Of a stretch of DNA of 64,000 bases, positions 10,729-22,646 are shown in pieces (position 1 is the first letter of the stretch; each line of letters starts with the position of its first letter). Source of the DNA: Ranitomeya variabilis. Lineage: Eukaryota > Chordata > Amphibia > Anura > Dendrobatidae. The notes below the pieces were generated by a model. That model was not told the origin of the DNA, made no database searches, and was given only the letters and a program-made list of their open reading frames with translations. The stretch is from contig NC_135232.1 in NCBI RefSeq assembly GCF_051348905.1, positions 845,966,514 to 846,030,513 on the forward strand, read 5' to 3'. A program made the position numbers and the translations under genes.

Positions 10729-11337
10729 TCTTTTAAATTTCATCCTATCACTTTGTTTAAATTTCAGCTTGTGCTTTAAGTTAAGTTACATGCTTAGTTC
10801 ACTCATTTGTTATTAAAAAATAAAAATGTTGCTTTTCTTCTAGATAGGAAAAGATACATTTGAATATGTCCAAACTGAATGCACAATGCTTTGCTTGATT
10901 ATGGCATTGTACAGTGATATTAAGCAGGAACATATGTTTCCCATAAAAAGCAAGCAGAACCAAAGTGAGTTCTACTTTTCTCTGTAGCACATGTGGCATC
11001 AACATTATGAAAGACAATAAACATCAGTACTGAGCTGTACGTATGTGAATTCAGCTTTGGAGAAAGCTAAATCAATTGCTTGATGTTGCAGCTCCACCTG
11101 CTTGTAACTGCACAAGTCTGATAGCTTTTCACTGGGCTGAGTGCTCAACACTGCTCTTTCCCATTTTCCTATGCATAGAGTTAAAAAAGAGATGTAACCT
11201 GACACCTCATTGTGCTGGCAGTGTTGACTTTGATTTTGAGTTTGCACAGTGACATAAAGAAAGCAGCATATCTTAGGGTACAGATCGATGAATAGGAAGA
11301 GAATCTTAAAAAATGTACAAACTTTTTTCTGGAGAGG

Positions 11338-11409
11338 GCCTGGGTAGCTCTGTTGTTAGAGCATCAGACTTTAATCTGAGGGTCCAGGGTTCAAGTCCCT
11401 GTTCAGGCG
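11338..11409 (+). pseudogene. tRNA-Lys(UUU) pseudogene, class C with A14T
   Basis: Third A14T class C copy, T4 terminator. It is followed 685 bp on by a class B copy rather than by a class C copy. Confidence 0.85.
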
Positions 11410-12022
11410 TCTTTTAAATTTCATCCTATCACTTTGTTTAAATTTCAGCTTGTGCTTTCAGTTAAGTTACATGCTTAGTTCACTCATTTGTTATTAAAAA
11501 ATAAAAATGTTGCTTTTCTTCTAGATAGGAAAAGATACATTTGAATATGTCCAAACTGAATGCACGATGCTTTGCTTGATTATGGCATTGTACAGTGATA
11601 TTAAGCAGGAACATATGTTTCCCATAAAAAGCAAGCAGAACCAAAGTGAGTTCTACTTTTCTCTGTAGCACATGTGGCATCAACATTATGAAAGACAATA
11701 AACATCAGTACTGAGCTGTACGTATGTGAATTCAGCTTTGGAGAAAGCTAAATCAATTGCTTGATGTTGCAGCTCCACCTGCTTGTAACTGCACAAGTCT
11801 GATAGCTTTTCACTGGGCTGAGTGCTCAACACTGCTCTTTCCCATTTTCCTATGCATAGAGTTAAAAAAGAGATGTAACCTGACACCTCATTGAGCTGGC
11901 AGACAGTGTTGACTTTGATTTTGAGTTTGCACAGTGACATAAAGAAAGCAGCATATCTTAGGGTACAGATCGATGAATAGGAAGAGAATCTTAAAAAATG
12001 TACAAACTTTTTTCTGGAGAGG

Positions 12023-12095
12023 GCCTGGGTATCTCAGTCGGTAGAGCATCAGACTTTTAATCTGAGAATCCAGGGTTCAAGTCCCTGTTCAGGCG
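12023..12095 (+). tRNA. trnak-uuu: tRNA-Lys(UUU) variant, class B with G46A
   Basis: Class B plus G46A (variable loop GAATC), which also touches the 13-22-46 triple. T6 terminator. Only this copy and 15315 share it; each opens a 3,292-bp block. Confidence 0.68.
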
Positions 12096-12437
12096 TTTTT
12101 TAAATTTCATCCTATCACTTTGTTTAAATTTCAGCTTGTACTTTAAGTTAAGTTACATGCTTAGTTCACTCATTTGTTATTAAAAAATAAAAATGTTGCT
12201 TTTCTTCTAGATAGGAAAAGATACATTTGAATATGTCCAAACTGAATGCACGATGCTTTGCTTGATTTTGGCATTGTACAGTGATATTAAGCAGGAACAT
12301 ATGTTTCCCATAAAAAGCAAGCAGAACCAAAGTGAGTTCTACTTTTCTCTGTAGCACATGTGGCATCAACATTATGAAAGACAATAAACATCAGTACTGA
12401 GCTGTACGTATGTGAATTCAGCTTTGGAGAAAGCTAA

Positions 12438-12439
12438 AC
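12438..12439. other. 131-bp spacer deletion junction (short unit 2)
   Basis: Same AGCTAAA/CACCTC junction as at 2316, so descended from one event. Confidence 0.9.
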
Positions 12440-12577
12440 ACCTCATTGTGCTGGCAGACAGTGTTGACTTTGATTTTGAGTTTGCACAGTGACATAAAGA
12501 AAGCAGCATATCTTAGGGTACAGATCGATGAATAGGAAGAGAATCTTAAAAAATGTACAAACTTTTTTCTGGAGAGG

Positions 12578-12650
12578 GCCTGGGTATCTCAGTCGGTAGA
12601 GCATCAGACTTTTAATCTGAGAGTCCAGGGTTCAAGTCCCTGTTCAGGCG
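12578..12650 (+). tRNA. trnak-uuu: tRNA-Lys(UUU) variant, class B
   Basis: Class B, T6 terminator, after a 555-bp unit. Confidence 0.75.
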
Positions 12651-13263
12651 TTTTTTAAATTTCATCCTATCACTTTGTTTAAATTTCAGCTTGTACTTTA
12701 AGTTAAGTTACATGCTTAGTTCACTCATTTGTTATTAAAAAATAAAAATGTTGCTTTTCTTCTAGATAGGAAAAGATACATTTGAATATGTCCAAACTGA
12801 ATGCACGATGCTTTGCTTGATTTTGGCATTGTACAGTGATATTAAGCAGGAACATATGTTTCCCATAAAAAGCAAGCAGAACCAAAGTGAGTTCTACTTT
12901 TCTCTGTAGCACATGTGGCATCAACATTATGAAAGACAATAAACATCAGTACTGAGCTGTACGTATGTGAATTCAGCTTTGGAGAAAGCTAAATCAATTG
13001 CTTGATGTTGCAGCTCCACCTGCTTGTAACTGCACAAGTCTGATAGCTTTTCACTGGGCTGAGTGCTCAACACTGCTCTTTCCCATTTTCCTATGCATAG
13101 AGTTAAAAAAGAGATGTAACCTGACACCTCATTGTGCTGGCAGACAGTGTTGACTTTGATTTTGAGTTTGCACAGTGACATAAAGAAAGCAGCATATCTT
13201 AGGGTACAGATCGATGAATAGGAAGAGAATCTTAAAAAATGTACAAACTTTTTTCTGGAGAGG

Positions 13264-13336
13264 GCCTGGGTATCTCAGTCGGTAGAGCATCAGACTTTTA
13301 ATCTGAGAGTCCAGGGTTCAAGTCCCTGTTCAGGCG
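13264..13336 (+). tRNA. trnak-uuu: tRNA-Lys(UUU) variant, class B
   Basis: Class B, T6 terminator. The spacer after it holds the TTGCTTTATG marker. Confidence 0.75.
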
Positions 13337-13949
13337 TTTTTTAAATTTCATCCTATCACTTTGTTTAAATTTCAGCTTGTACTTTAAGTTAAGTTACATG
13401 CTTAGTTCACTCATTTGTTATTAAAAAATAAAAATGTTGCTTTTCTTCTAGATAGGAAAAGATACATTTGAATATGTCCAAACTGAATGCACGATGCTTT
13501 GCTTGATTTTGGCATTGTACAGTGATATTAAGCAGGAACATATGTTTCCCATAAAAAGCAAGCAGAACCAAAGTGAGTTCTACTTTTCTCTGTAGCACAT
13601 GTGGCATCAACATTATGAAAGACAATAAACATCAGTACTGAGCTGTACGTATGTGAATTCAGCTTTGGAGAAAGCTAAATCAATTGCTTTATGTTGCAGC
13701 TCCACCTGCTTGTAACTGCACAAGTCTGATAGCTTTTCACTGGGCTGAGTGCTCAACACTGCTCTTTCCCATTTTCCTATGCATAGAGTTAAAAAAGAGA
13801 TGTAACCTGACACCTCATTGTGCTGGCAGACAGTGTTGACTTTGATTTTGAGTTTGCACAGTGACATAAAGAAAGCAGCATATCTTAGGGTACAGGTCGA
13901 TGAATAGGAAGAGAATCTTAAAAAATGTACAAACTTTTTTCTGGAGAGG

Positions 13950-14022
13950 GCCTGGGTAGCTCAGTCGGTAGAGCATCAGACTTTTAATCTGAGGGTCCAG
14001 GGTTCAAGTCCCTGTTCAGGCG
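13950..14022 (+). tRNA. trnak-uuu: tRNA-Lys(UUU), class A, weak terminator
   Basis: Exact consensus tRNA followed by TCTTTC. The downstream A-tract is lengthened and leads into ATTGTGGC. Confidence 0.93.
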
Positions 14023-14628
14023 TCTTTCAAATTTCATCCTATCACTTTATTTAAATTTCAGCTTGTGCTTTAAGTTAAGTTACATGCTTAGTTCACTCAT
14101 TTGTTATTAAAAAAAAAAAAATTGTGGCTTTTCTTCTAGATAGGAAAAGATACATTTGATTATGTCCAAACTGAATGCACGATGCTTTGCTTGATTTTTG
14201 CATTGTACAGTGATATTAAGCAGGAACATATGTTTCCCATAAAAAGCAAGCAGAACCAAAGTGAGTTCTACTTTTCTCTGTAGCACATGTGGCATCAACA
14301 TTATGAAAGACAATAAACATCAGTACTGAGCTGTACGTATGTGAATTCAGCTTTGGAGAAAGCTAAATCAATTGCTTGATGTTGCAGCTCCACCTGCTTG
14401 TAACTGCACAAGTCTGATAGCTTTTCACTGGGCTGAGTGCTCAACACTGCTCTTTCCCATTTTCCTATGCATAGAGTTAAAAAAGAGATGTAACCTGACA
14501 CCTCATTGTGCTGGCAGACAGTGTTGACTTTGATTTTGAGTTTGCACAGTGACATAAAGAAAGCAGCATATCTTAGGGTACAGGTCGATGAATAGGGAAA
14601 AAAATGTACAAACTTTTTTCTGGAGAGG

Positions 14629-14701
14629 GCCTGGGTAGCTCAGTCGGTAGAGCATCAGACTTTTAATCTGAGGGTCCAGGGTTCAAGTCCCTGTTCAGGC
14701 G
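14629..14701 (+). tRNA. trnak-uuu: tRNA-Lys(UUU), class A
   Basis: Exact consensus, T4 terminator. The upstream TTAAAAAA element is lost by the 9-bp deletion. Confidence 0.95.
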
Positions 14702-15314
14702 TCTTTTAAATTTCATCCTATCACTTTGTTTAAATTTCAGCTTGTGCTTTAAGTTAAGTTACATGCTTAGTTCACTCATTTGTTATTAAAAAATAAAAAT
14801 GTTGCTTTTCTTCTAGATAGGAAAAGATACATTTGAATATGTCCAAACTGAATGCACAATGCTTTGCTTGATTATGGCATTGTACAGTGATATTAAGCAG
14901 GAACATATGTTTCCCATAAAAAGCAAGCAGAACCAAAGTGAGTTCTACTTTTCTCTGTAGCACATGTGGCATCAACATTATGAAAGACAATAAACATCAG
15001 TACTGAGCTGTACGTATGTGAATTCAGCTTTGGAGAAAGCTAAATCAATTGCTTGATGTTGCAGCTCCACCTGCTTGTAACTGCACAAGTCTGATAGCTT
15101 TTCACTGGGCTGAGTGCTCAACACTGCTCTTTCCCATTTTCCTATGCATAGAGTTAAAAAAGAGATGTAACCTGACACCTCATTGTGCTGGCAGACAGTG
15201 TTGACTTTGATTTTGAGTTTGCACAGTGACATAAAGAAAGCAGCATATCTTAGGGTACAGGTCGATGAATAGGAAGAGAATCTTAAAAAATGTACAAACT
15301 TTTTTCTGGAGAGG

Positions 15315-15387
15315 GCCTGGGTATCTCAGTCGGTAGAGCATCAGACTTTTAATCTGAGAATCCAGGGTTCAAGTCCCTGTTCAGGCG
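15315..15387 (+). tRNA. trnak-uuu: tRNA-Lys(UUU) variant, class B with G46A
   Basis: Counterpart of 12023, T6 terminator. Confidence 0.68.
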
Positions 15388-15729
15388 TTTTTTAAATTTC
15401 ATCCTATCACTTTGTTTAAATTTCAGCTTGTACTTTAAGTTAAGTTACATGCTTAGTTCACTCATTTGTTATTAAAAAATAAAAATGTTGCTTTTCTTCT
15501 AGATAGGAAAAGATACATTTGAATATGTCCAAACTGAATGCACGATGCTTTGCTTGATTTTGGCATTGTACAGTGATATTAAGCAGGAACATATGTTTCC
15601 CATAAAAAGCAAGCAGAACCAAAGTGAGTTCTACTTTTCTCTGTAGCACATGTGGCATCAACATTATGAAAGACAATAAACATCAGTACTGAGCTGTACG
15701 TATGTGAATTCAGCTTTGGAGAAAGCTAA

Positions 15730-15731
15730 AC
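15730..15731. other. 131-bp spacer deletion junction (short unit 3)
   Basis: Same junction as at 12438, one block period (3,292 bp) later. Confidence 0.9.
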
Positions 15732-15869
15732 ACCTCATTGTGCTGGCAGACAGTGTTGACTTTGATTTTGAGTTTGCACAGTGACATAAAGAAAGCAGCA
15801 TATCTTAGGGTACAGATCGATGAATAGGAAGAGAATCTTAAAAAATGTACAAACTTTTTTCTGGAGAGG

Positions 15870-15942
15870 GCCTGGGTATCTCAGTCGGTAGAGCATCAGA
15901 CTTTTAATCTGAGAGTCCAGGGTTCAAGTCCCTGTTCAGGCG
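15870..15942 (+). tRNA. trnak-uuu: tRNA-Lys(UUU) variant, class B
   Basis: Class B, T6 terminator, after a 555-bp unit. Confidence 0.75.
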
Positions 15943-16555
15943 TTTTTTAAATTTCATCCTATCACTTTGTTTAAATTTCAGCTTGTACTTTAAGTTAAGT
16001 TACATGCTTAGTTCACTCATTTGTTATTAAAAAATAAAAATGTTGCTTTTCTTCTAGATAGGAAAAGATACATTTGAATATGTCCAAACTGAATGCACGA
16101 TGCTTTGCTTGATTTTGGCATTGTACAGTGATATTAAGCAGGAACATATGTTTCCCATAAAAAGCAAGCAGAACCAAAGTGAGTTCTACTTTTCTCTGTA
16201 GCACATGTGGCATCAACATTATGAAAGACAATAAACATCAGTACTGAGCTGTACGTATGTGAATTCAGCTTTGGAGAAAGCTAAATCAATTGCTTGATGT
16301 TGCAGCTCCACCTGCTTGTAACTGCACAAGTCTGATAGCTTTTCACTGGGCTGAGTGCTCAACACTGCTCTTTCCCATTTTCCTATGCATAGAGTTAAAA
16401 AAGAGATGTAACCTGACACCTCATTGTGCTGGCAGACAGTGTTGACTTTGATTTTGAGTTTGCACAGTGACATAAAGAAAGCAGCATATCTTAGGGTACA
16501 GATCGATGAATAGGAAGAGAATCTTAAAAAATGTACAAACTTTTTTCTGGAGAGG

Positions 16556-16628
16556 GCCTGGGTATCTCAGTCGGTAGAGCATCAGACTTTTAATCTGAGA
16601 GTCCAGGGTTCAAGTCCCTGTTCAGGCG
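16556..16628 (+). tRNA. trnak-uuu: tRNA-Lys(UUU) variant, class B
   Basis: Class B, T6 terminator. The following spacer repeats the TTGCTTTATG marker near 16977. Confidence 0.75.
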
Positions 16629-17241
16629 TTTTTTAAATTTCATCCTATCACTTTGTTTAAATTTCAGCTTGTACTTTAAGTTAAGTTACATGCTTAGTTC
16701 ACTCATTTGTTATTAAAAAATAAAAATGTTGCTTTTCTTCTAGATAGGAAAAGATACATTTGAATATGTCCAAACTGAATGCACGATGCTTTGCTTGATT
16801 TTGGCATTGTACAGTGATATTAAGCAGGAACATATGTTTCCCATAAAAAGCAAGCAGAACCAAAGTGAGTTCTACTTTTCTCTGTAGCACATGTGGCATC
16901 AACATTATGAAAGACAATAAACATCAGTACTGAGCTGTACGTATGTGAATTCAGCTTTGGAGAAAGCTAAATCAATTGCTTTATGTTGCAGCTCCACCTG
17001 CTTGTAACTGCACAAGTCTGATAGCTTTTCACTGGGCTGAGTGCTCAACACTGCTCTTTCCCATTTTCCTATGCATAGAGTTAAAAAAGAGATGTAACCT
17101 GACACCTCATTGTGCTGGCAGACAGTGTTGACTTTGATTTTGAGTTTGCACAGTGACATAAAGAAAGCAGCATATCTTAGGGTACAGGTCGATGAATAGG
17201 AAGAGAATCTTAAAAAATGTACAAACTTTTTTCTGGAGAGG

Positions 17242-17314
17242 GCCTGGGTAGCTCAGTCGGTAGAGCATCAGACTTTTAATCTGAGGGTCCAGGGTTCAAG
17301 TCCCTGTTCAGGCG
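17242..17314 (+). tRNA. trnak-uuu: tRNA-Lys(UUU), class A, weak terminator
   Basis: Exact consensus, followed by TCTTTC and the lengthened A-tract. Confidence 0.93.
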
Positions 17315-17920
17315 TCTTTCAAATTTCATCCTATCACTTTATTTAAATTTCAGCTTGTGCTTTAAGTTAAGTTACATGCTTAGTTCACTCATTTGTTATT
17401 AAAAAAAAAAAAATTGTGGCTTTTCTTCTAGATAGGAAAAGATACATTTGATTATGTCCAAACTGAATGCACGATGCTTTGCTTGATTTTTGCATTGTAC
17501 AGTGATATTAAGCAGGAACATATGTTTCCCATAAAAAGCAAGCAGAACCAAAGTGAGTTCTACTTTTCTCTGTAGCACATGTGGCATCAACATTATGAAA
17601 GACAATAAACATCAGTACTGAGCTGTACGTATGTGAATTCAGCTTTGGAGAAAGCTAAATCAATTGCTTGATGTTGCAGCTCCACCTGCTTGTAACTGCA
17701 CAAGTCTGATAGCTTTTCACTGGGCTGAGTGCTCAACACTGCTCTTTCCCATTTTCCTATGCATAGAGTTAAAAAAGAGATGTAACCTGACACCTCATTG
17801 TGCTGGCAGACAGTGTTGACTTTGATTTTGAGTTTGCACAGTGACATAAAGAAAGCAGCATATCTTAGGGTACAGGTCGATGAATAGGGAAAAAAATGTA
17901 CAAACTTTTTTCTGGAGAGG

Positions 17921-17993
17921 GCCTGGGTAGCTCAGTCGGTAGAGCATCAGACTTTTAATCTGAGGGTCCAGGGTTCAAGTCCCTGTTCAGGCG
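17921..17993 (+). tRNA. trnak-uuu: tRNA-Lys(UUU), class A
   Basis: Exact consensus, T4 terminator, upstream TTAAAAAA element deleted. Confidence 0.95.
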
Positions 17994-18597
17994 TCTTTTA
18001 AATTTCATCCTATCACTTTGTTTAAATTTCAGCTTGTGCTTTAAGTTAAGTTACATGCTTAGTTCACTCATTTGTTATTAAAAAATAAAAATGTTGCTTT
18101 TCTTCTAGATAGGAAAAGATACATTTGAATATGTCCAAACTGAATGCACAATGCTTTGCTTGATTATGGCATTGTACAGTGATATTAAGCAGGAACATAT
18201 GTTTCCCATAAAAAGCAAGCAGAACCAAAGTGAGTTCTACTTTTCTCTGTAGCACATGTGGCATCAACATTATGAAAGACAATAAACATCAGTACTGAGC
18301 TGTACGTATGTGAATTCAGCTTTGGAGAAAGCTAAATCAATTGCTTGATGTTGCAGCTCCACCTGCTTGTAACTGCACAAGTCTGATAGCTTTTCACTGG
18401 GCTGAGTGCTCAACACTGCTCTTTCCCATTTTCCTATGCATAGAGTTAAAAAAGAGATGTAACCTGACACCTCATTGTGCTGGCAGACAGTGTTGACTTT
18501 GATTTTGAGTTTGCACAGTGACATAAAGAAAGCAGCATATCTTAGGGTACAGGTCGATGAATAGGGAAAAAAATGTACAAACTTTTTTCTGGAGAGG

Positions 18598-18670
18598 GCC
18601 TGGGTAGCTCAGTCGGTAGAGCATCAGACTTTTAATCTGAGGGTCCAGGGTTCAAGTCCCTGTTCAGGCG
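18598..18670 (+). tRNA. trnak-uuu: tRNA-Lys(UUU), class A
   Basis: Exact consensus, T4 terminator, upstream element deleted as in the preceding unit (spacing 677). Confidence 0.95.
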
Positions 18671-19279
18671 TCTTTTAAATTTCATCCTATCACTTTGTTT
18701 AAATTTCAGCTTGTGCTTTAAGTTAAGTTACATGCTTAGTTCACTCATTTGTTATTAAAAAATAAAAATGTTGCTTTTCTTCTAGATAGGAAAAGATACA
18801 TTTGAATATGTCCAAACTGAATGCACAATGCTTTGCTTGATTATGGCATTGTACAGTGATATTAAGCAGGAACATATGTTTCCCATAAAAAGCAAGCAGA
18901 ACCAAAGTGAGTTCTACTTTTCTCTGTAGCACATGTGGCATCAACATTATGAAAGACAATAAACATCAGTACTGAGCTGTACGTATGTGAATTCAGCTTT
19001 GGAGAAAGCTAAATCAATTGCTTGATGTTGCAGCTCCACCTGCTTGTAACTGCACAAGTCTGATAGCTTTTCACTGGGCTGAGTGCTCAACACTGCTCTT
19101 TCCCATTTTCCTATGCATAGAGTTAAAAAAGAGATGTAACCTGACACCTCATTGTGCTGGCAGTGTTGACTTTGATTTTGAGTTTGCACAGTGACATAAA
19201 GAAAGCAGCATATCTTAGGGTACAGATCGATGAATAGGAAGAGAATCTTAAAAAATGTACAAACTTTTTTCTGGAGAGG

Positions 19280-19351
19280 GCCTGGGTAGCTCAGTTGTTA
19301 GAGCATCAGACTTTAATCTGAGGGTCCAGGGTTCAAGTCCCTGTTCAGGCG
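19280..19351 (+). pseudogene. tRNA-Lys(UUU) pseudogene, class C
   Basis: Class C, T4 terminator. Counterpart of 530. Confidence 0.8.
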
Positions 19352-19964
19352 TCTTTTAAATTTCATCCTATCACTTTGTTTAAATTTCAGCTTGTGCTTT
19401 CAGTTAAGTTACATGCTTAGTTCACTCATTTGTTATTAAAAAATAAAAATGTTGCTTTTCTTCTAGATAGGAAAAGATACATTTGAATATGTCCAAACTG
19501 AATGCACGATGCTTTGCTTGATTATGGCATTGTACAGTGATATTAAGCAGGAACATATGTTTCCCATAAAAAGCAAGCAGAACCAAAGTGAGTTCTACTT
19601 TTCTCTGTAGCACATGTGGCATCAACATTATGAAAGACAATAAACATCAGTACTGAGCTGTACGTATGTGAATTCAGCTTTGGAGAAAGCTAAATCAATT
19701 GCTTGATGTTGCAGCTCCACCTGCTTGTAACTGCACAAGTCTGATAGCTTTTCACTGGGCTGAGTGCTCAACACTGCTCTTTCCCATTTTCCTATGCATA
19801 GAGTTAAAAAAGAGATGTAACCTGACACCTCATTGTGCTGGCAGACAGTGTTGACTTTGATTTTGAGTTTGCACAGTGACATAAAGAAAGCAGCATATCT
19901 TAGGGTACAGATCGATGAATAGGAAGAGAATCTTAAAAAATGTACAAACTTTTTTCTGGAGAGG

Positions 19965-20037
19965 GCCTGGGTATCTCAGTCGGTAGAGCATCAGACTTTT
20001 AATCTGAGAGTCCAGGGTTCAAGTCCCTGTTCAGGCG
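19965..20037 (+). tRNA. trnak-uuu: tRNA-Lys(UUU) variant, class B
   Basis: Class B, T6 terminator. Counterpart of 1215. Confidence 0.75.
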
Positions 20038-20650
20038 TTTTTTAAATTTCATCCTATCACTTTGTTTAAATTTCAGCTTGTACTTTAAGTTAAGTTACAT
20101 GCTTAGTTCACTCATTTGTTATTAAAAAATAAAAATGTTGCTTTTCTTCTAGATAGGAAAAGATACATTTGAATATGTCCAAACTGAATGCACGATGCTT
20201 TGCTTGATTTTGGCATTGTACAGTGATATTAAGCAGGAACATATGTTTCCCATAAAAAGCAAGCAGAACCAAAGTGAGTTCTACTTTTCTCTGTAGCACA
20301 TGTGGCATCAACATTATGAAAGACAATAAACATCAGTACTGAGCTGTACGTATGTGAATTCAGCTTTGGAGAAAGCTAAATCAATTGCTTGATGTTGCAG
20401 CTCCACCTGCTTGTAACTGCACAAGTCTGATAGCTTTTCACTGGGCTGAGTGCTCAACACTGCTCTTTCCCATTTTCCTATGCATAGAGTTAAAAAAGAG
20501 ATGTAACCTGACACCTCATTGTGCTGGCAGACAGTGTTGACTTTGATTTTGAGTTTGCACAGTGACATAAAGAAAGCAGCATATCTCAGGGTACAGGTCG
20601 ATGAATAGGAAGAGAATCTTAAAAAATGTACAAACTTTTTTCTGGAGAGG

Positions 20651-20723
20651 GCCTGGGTAGCTCAGTCGGTAGAGCATCAGACTTTTAATCTGAGGGTCCA
20701 GGGTTCAAGTCCCTGTTCAGGCG
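20651..20723 (+). tRNA. trnak-uuu: tRNA-Lys(UUU), class A, weak terminator
   Basis: Exact consensus followed by TCTTTC. Counterpart of 1901. Confidence 0.93.
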
Positions 20724-21065
20724 TCTTTCAAATTTCATCCTATCACTTTGTTTAAATTTCAGCTTGTGCTTTAAGTTAAGTTACATGCTTAGTTCACTCA
20801 TTTGTTATTAAAAAAAAAAATTGTGGCTTTTCTTCTAGATAGGAAAAGATACATTTGATTATGTCCAAACTGAATGCACGATGCTTTGCTTGATTATGGC
20901 ATTGTACAGTGATATTAAGCAGGAACATATGTTTCCCATAAAAAGCAAGCAGAACCAAAGTGAGTTCTACTTTTCTCTGTAGCACATGCGGCATCAACAT
21001 TATGAAAGACAATAAACATCAGTACTGAGCTGTACGTATGTGAATTCAGCTTTGGAGAAAGCTAA

Positions 21066-21067
21066 AC
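21066..21067. other. 131-bp spacer deletion junction (short unit 4)
   Basis: Counterpart of the junction at 2316. Confidence 0.9.
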
Positions 21068-21205
21068 ACCTCATTGTGCTGGCAGACAGTGTTGACTTTG
21101 ATTTTGAGTTTGCACAGTGACATAAAGAAAGCAGCATATCTTAGGGTACAGATCGATGAATAGGAAGAGAATCTTAAAAAATGTACAAACTTTTTTCTGG
21201 AGAGG

Positions 21206-21278
21206 GCCTGGGTATCTCAGTCGGTAGAGCATCAGACTTTTAATCTGAGAGTCCAGGGTTCAAGTCCCTGTTCAGGCG
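21206..21278 (+). tRNA. trnak-uuu: tRNA-Lys(UUU) variant, class B
   Basis: Class B, T6 terminator, after a 555-bp unit. Confidence 0.75.
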
Positions 21279-21891
21279 TTTTTTAAATTTCATCCTATCA
21301 CTTTGTTTAAATTTCAGCTTGTACTTTAAGTTAAGTTACATGCTTAGTTCACTCATTTGTTATTAAAAAATAAAAATGTTGCTTTTCTTCTAGATAGGAA
21401 AAGATACATTTGAATATGTCCAAACTGAATGCACGATGCTTTGCTTGATTTTGGCATTGTACAGTGATATTAAGCAGGAACATATGTTTCCCATAAAAAG
21501 CAAGCAGAACCAAAGTGAGTTCTACTTTTCTCTGTAGCACATGTGGCATCAACATTATGAAAGACAATAAACATCAGTACTGAGCTGTACGTATGTGAAT
21601 TCAGCTTTGGAGAAAGCTAAATCAATTGCTTGATGTTGCAGCTCCACCTGCTTGTAACTGCACAAGTCTGATAGCTTTTCACTGGGCTGAGTGCTCAACA
21701 CTGCTCTTTCCCATTTTCCTATGCATAGAGTTAAAAAAGAGATGTAACCTGACACCTCATTGTGCTGGCAGACAGTGTTGACTTTGATTTTGAGTTTGCA
21801 CAGTGACATAAAGAAAGCAGCATATCTTAGGGTACAGATCGATGAATAGGAAGAGAATCTTAAAAAATGTACAAACTTTTTTCTGGAGAGG

Positions 21892-21964
21892 GCCTGGGTA
21901 TCTCAGTCGGTAGAGCATCAGACTTTTAATCTGAGAGTCCAGGGTTCAAGTCCCTGTTCAGGCG
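21892..21964 (+). tRNA. trnak-uuu: tRNA-Lys(UUU) variant, class B
   Basis: Class B, T6 terminator. Counterpart of 3142. Confidence 0.75.
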
Positions 21965-22573
21965 TTTTTTAAATTTCATCCTATCACTTTGTTTAAATTT
22001 CAGCTTGTACTTTAAGTTAAGTTACATGCTTAGTTCACTCATTTGTTATTAAAAAATAAAAATGTTGCTTTTCTTCTAGATAGGAAAAGATACATTTGAA
22101 TATGTCCAAACTGAATGCACGATGCTTTGCTTGATTTTGGCATTGTACAGTGATATTAAGCAGGAACATATGTTTCCCATAAAAAGCAAGCAGAACCAAA
22201 GTGAGTTCTACTTTTCTCTGTAGCACATGTGGCATCAACATTATGAAAGACAATAAACATCAGTACTGAGCTGTACGTATGTGAATTCAGCTTTGGAGAA
22301 AGCTAAATCAATTGCTTGATGTTGCAGCTCCACCTGCTTGTAACTGCACAAGTCTGATAGCTTTTCACTGGGCTGAGTGCTCAACACTGCTCTTTCCCAT
22401 TTTCCTATGCATAGAGTTAAAAAAGAGATGTAACCTGACACCTCATTGTGCTGGCAGTGTTGACTTTGATTTTGAGTTTGCACAGTGACATAAAGAAAGC
22501 AGCATATCTTAGGGTACAGATCGATGAATAGGAAGAGAATCTTAAAAAATGTACAAACTTTTTTCTGGAGAGG

Positions 22574-22646
22574 GCCTAGGTAGCTCAGTCGGTAGAGCAT
22601 CAGACTTTTAATCTGAGGGTCCAGGGTTCAAGTCCCTGTTCAGGCG
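22574..22646 (+). tRNA. trnak-uuu: tRNA-Lys(UUU), class A with G5A
   Basis: Consensus except G5A, giving an A5/C68 mismatch in an acceptor stem that already has two G-U pairs. T4 terminator. It may be unstable. Confidence 0.6.

Larger units (their letters stand above)
9974..11700 (+). repeat. Partial third copy of the 2,730-bp block
   Basis: The order A, A(A31G), C(A14T) matches, but the plain class C unit is missing: the spacer after 11338 lacks the GTACGAATG marker and leads to a class B copy. This fits unequal exchange that removed one unit. The end point is approximate. Confidence 0.75.
12023..15314 (+). repeat. 3,292-bp five-unit block, copy 1
   Basis: The class order is B(G46A), B, B, A, A with spacings 555, 686, 686, 679 and 686. 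Private markers shared with the next block are G46A, the 131-bp spacer deletion, and TTGCTTTATG in place of TTGCTTGATG near 13685. Confidence 0.9.
15315..18565 (+). repeat. 3,292-bp five-unit block, copy 2
   Basis: It matches 12023-15314 in class order and private markers and differs at its end by the 9-bp upstream deletion. The end is approximate. Confidence 0.88.
18751..22453 (+). repeat. 3.7-kb duplicated segment, right copy
   Basis: Counterpart of 1-3703. The match ends at the CAGA indel, where the left copy has the insertion and this one does not. Confidence 0.9.
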
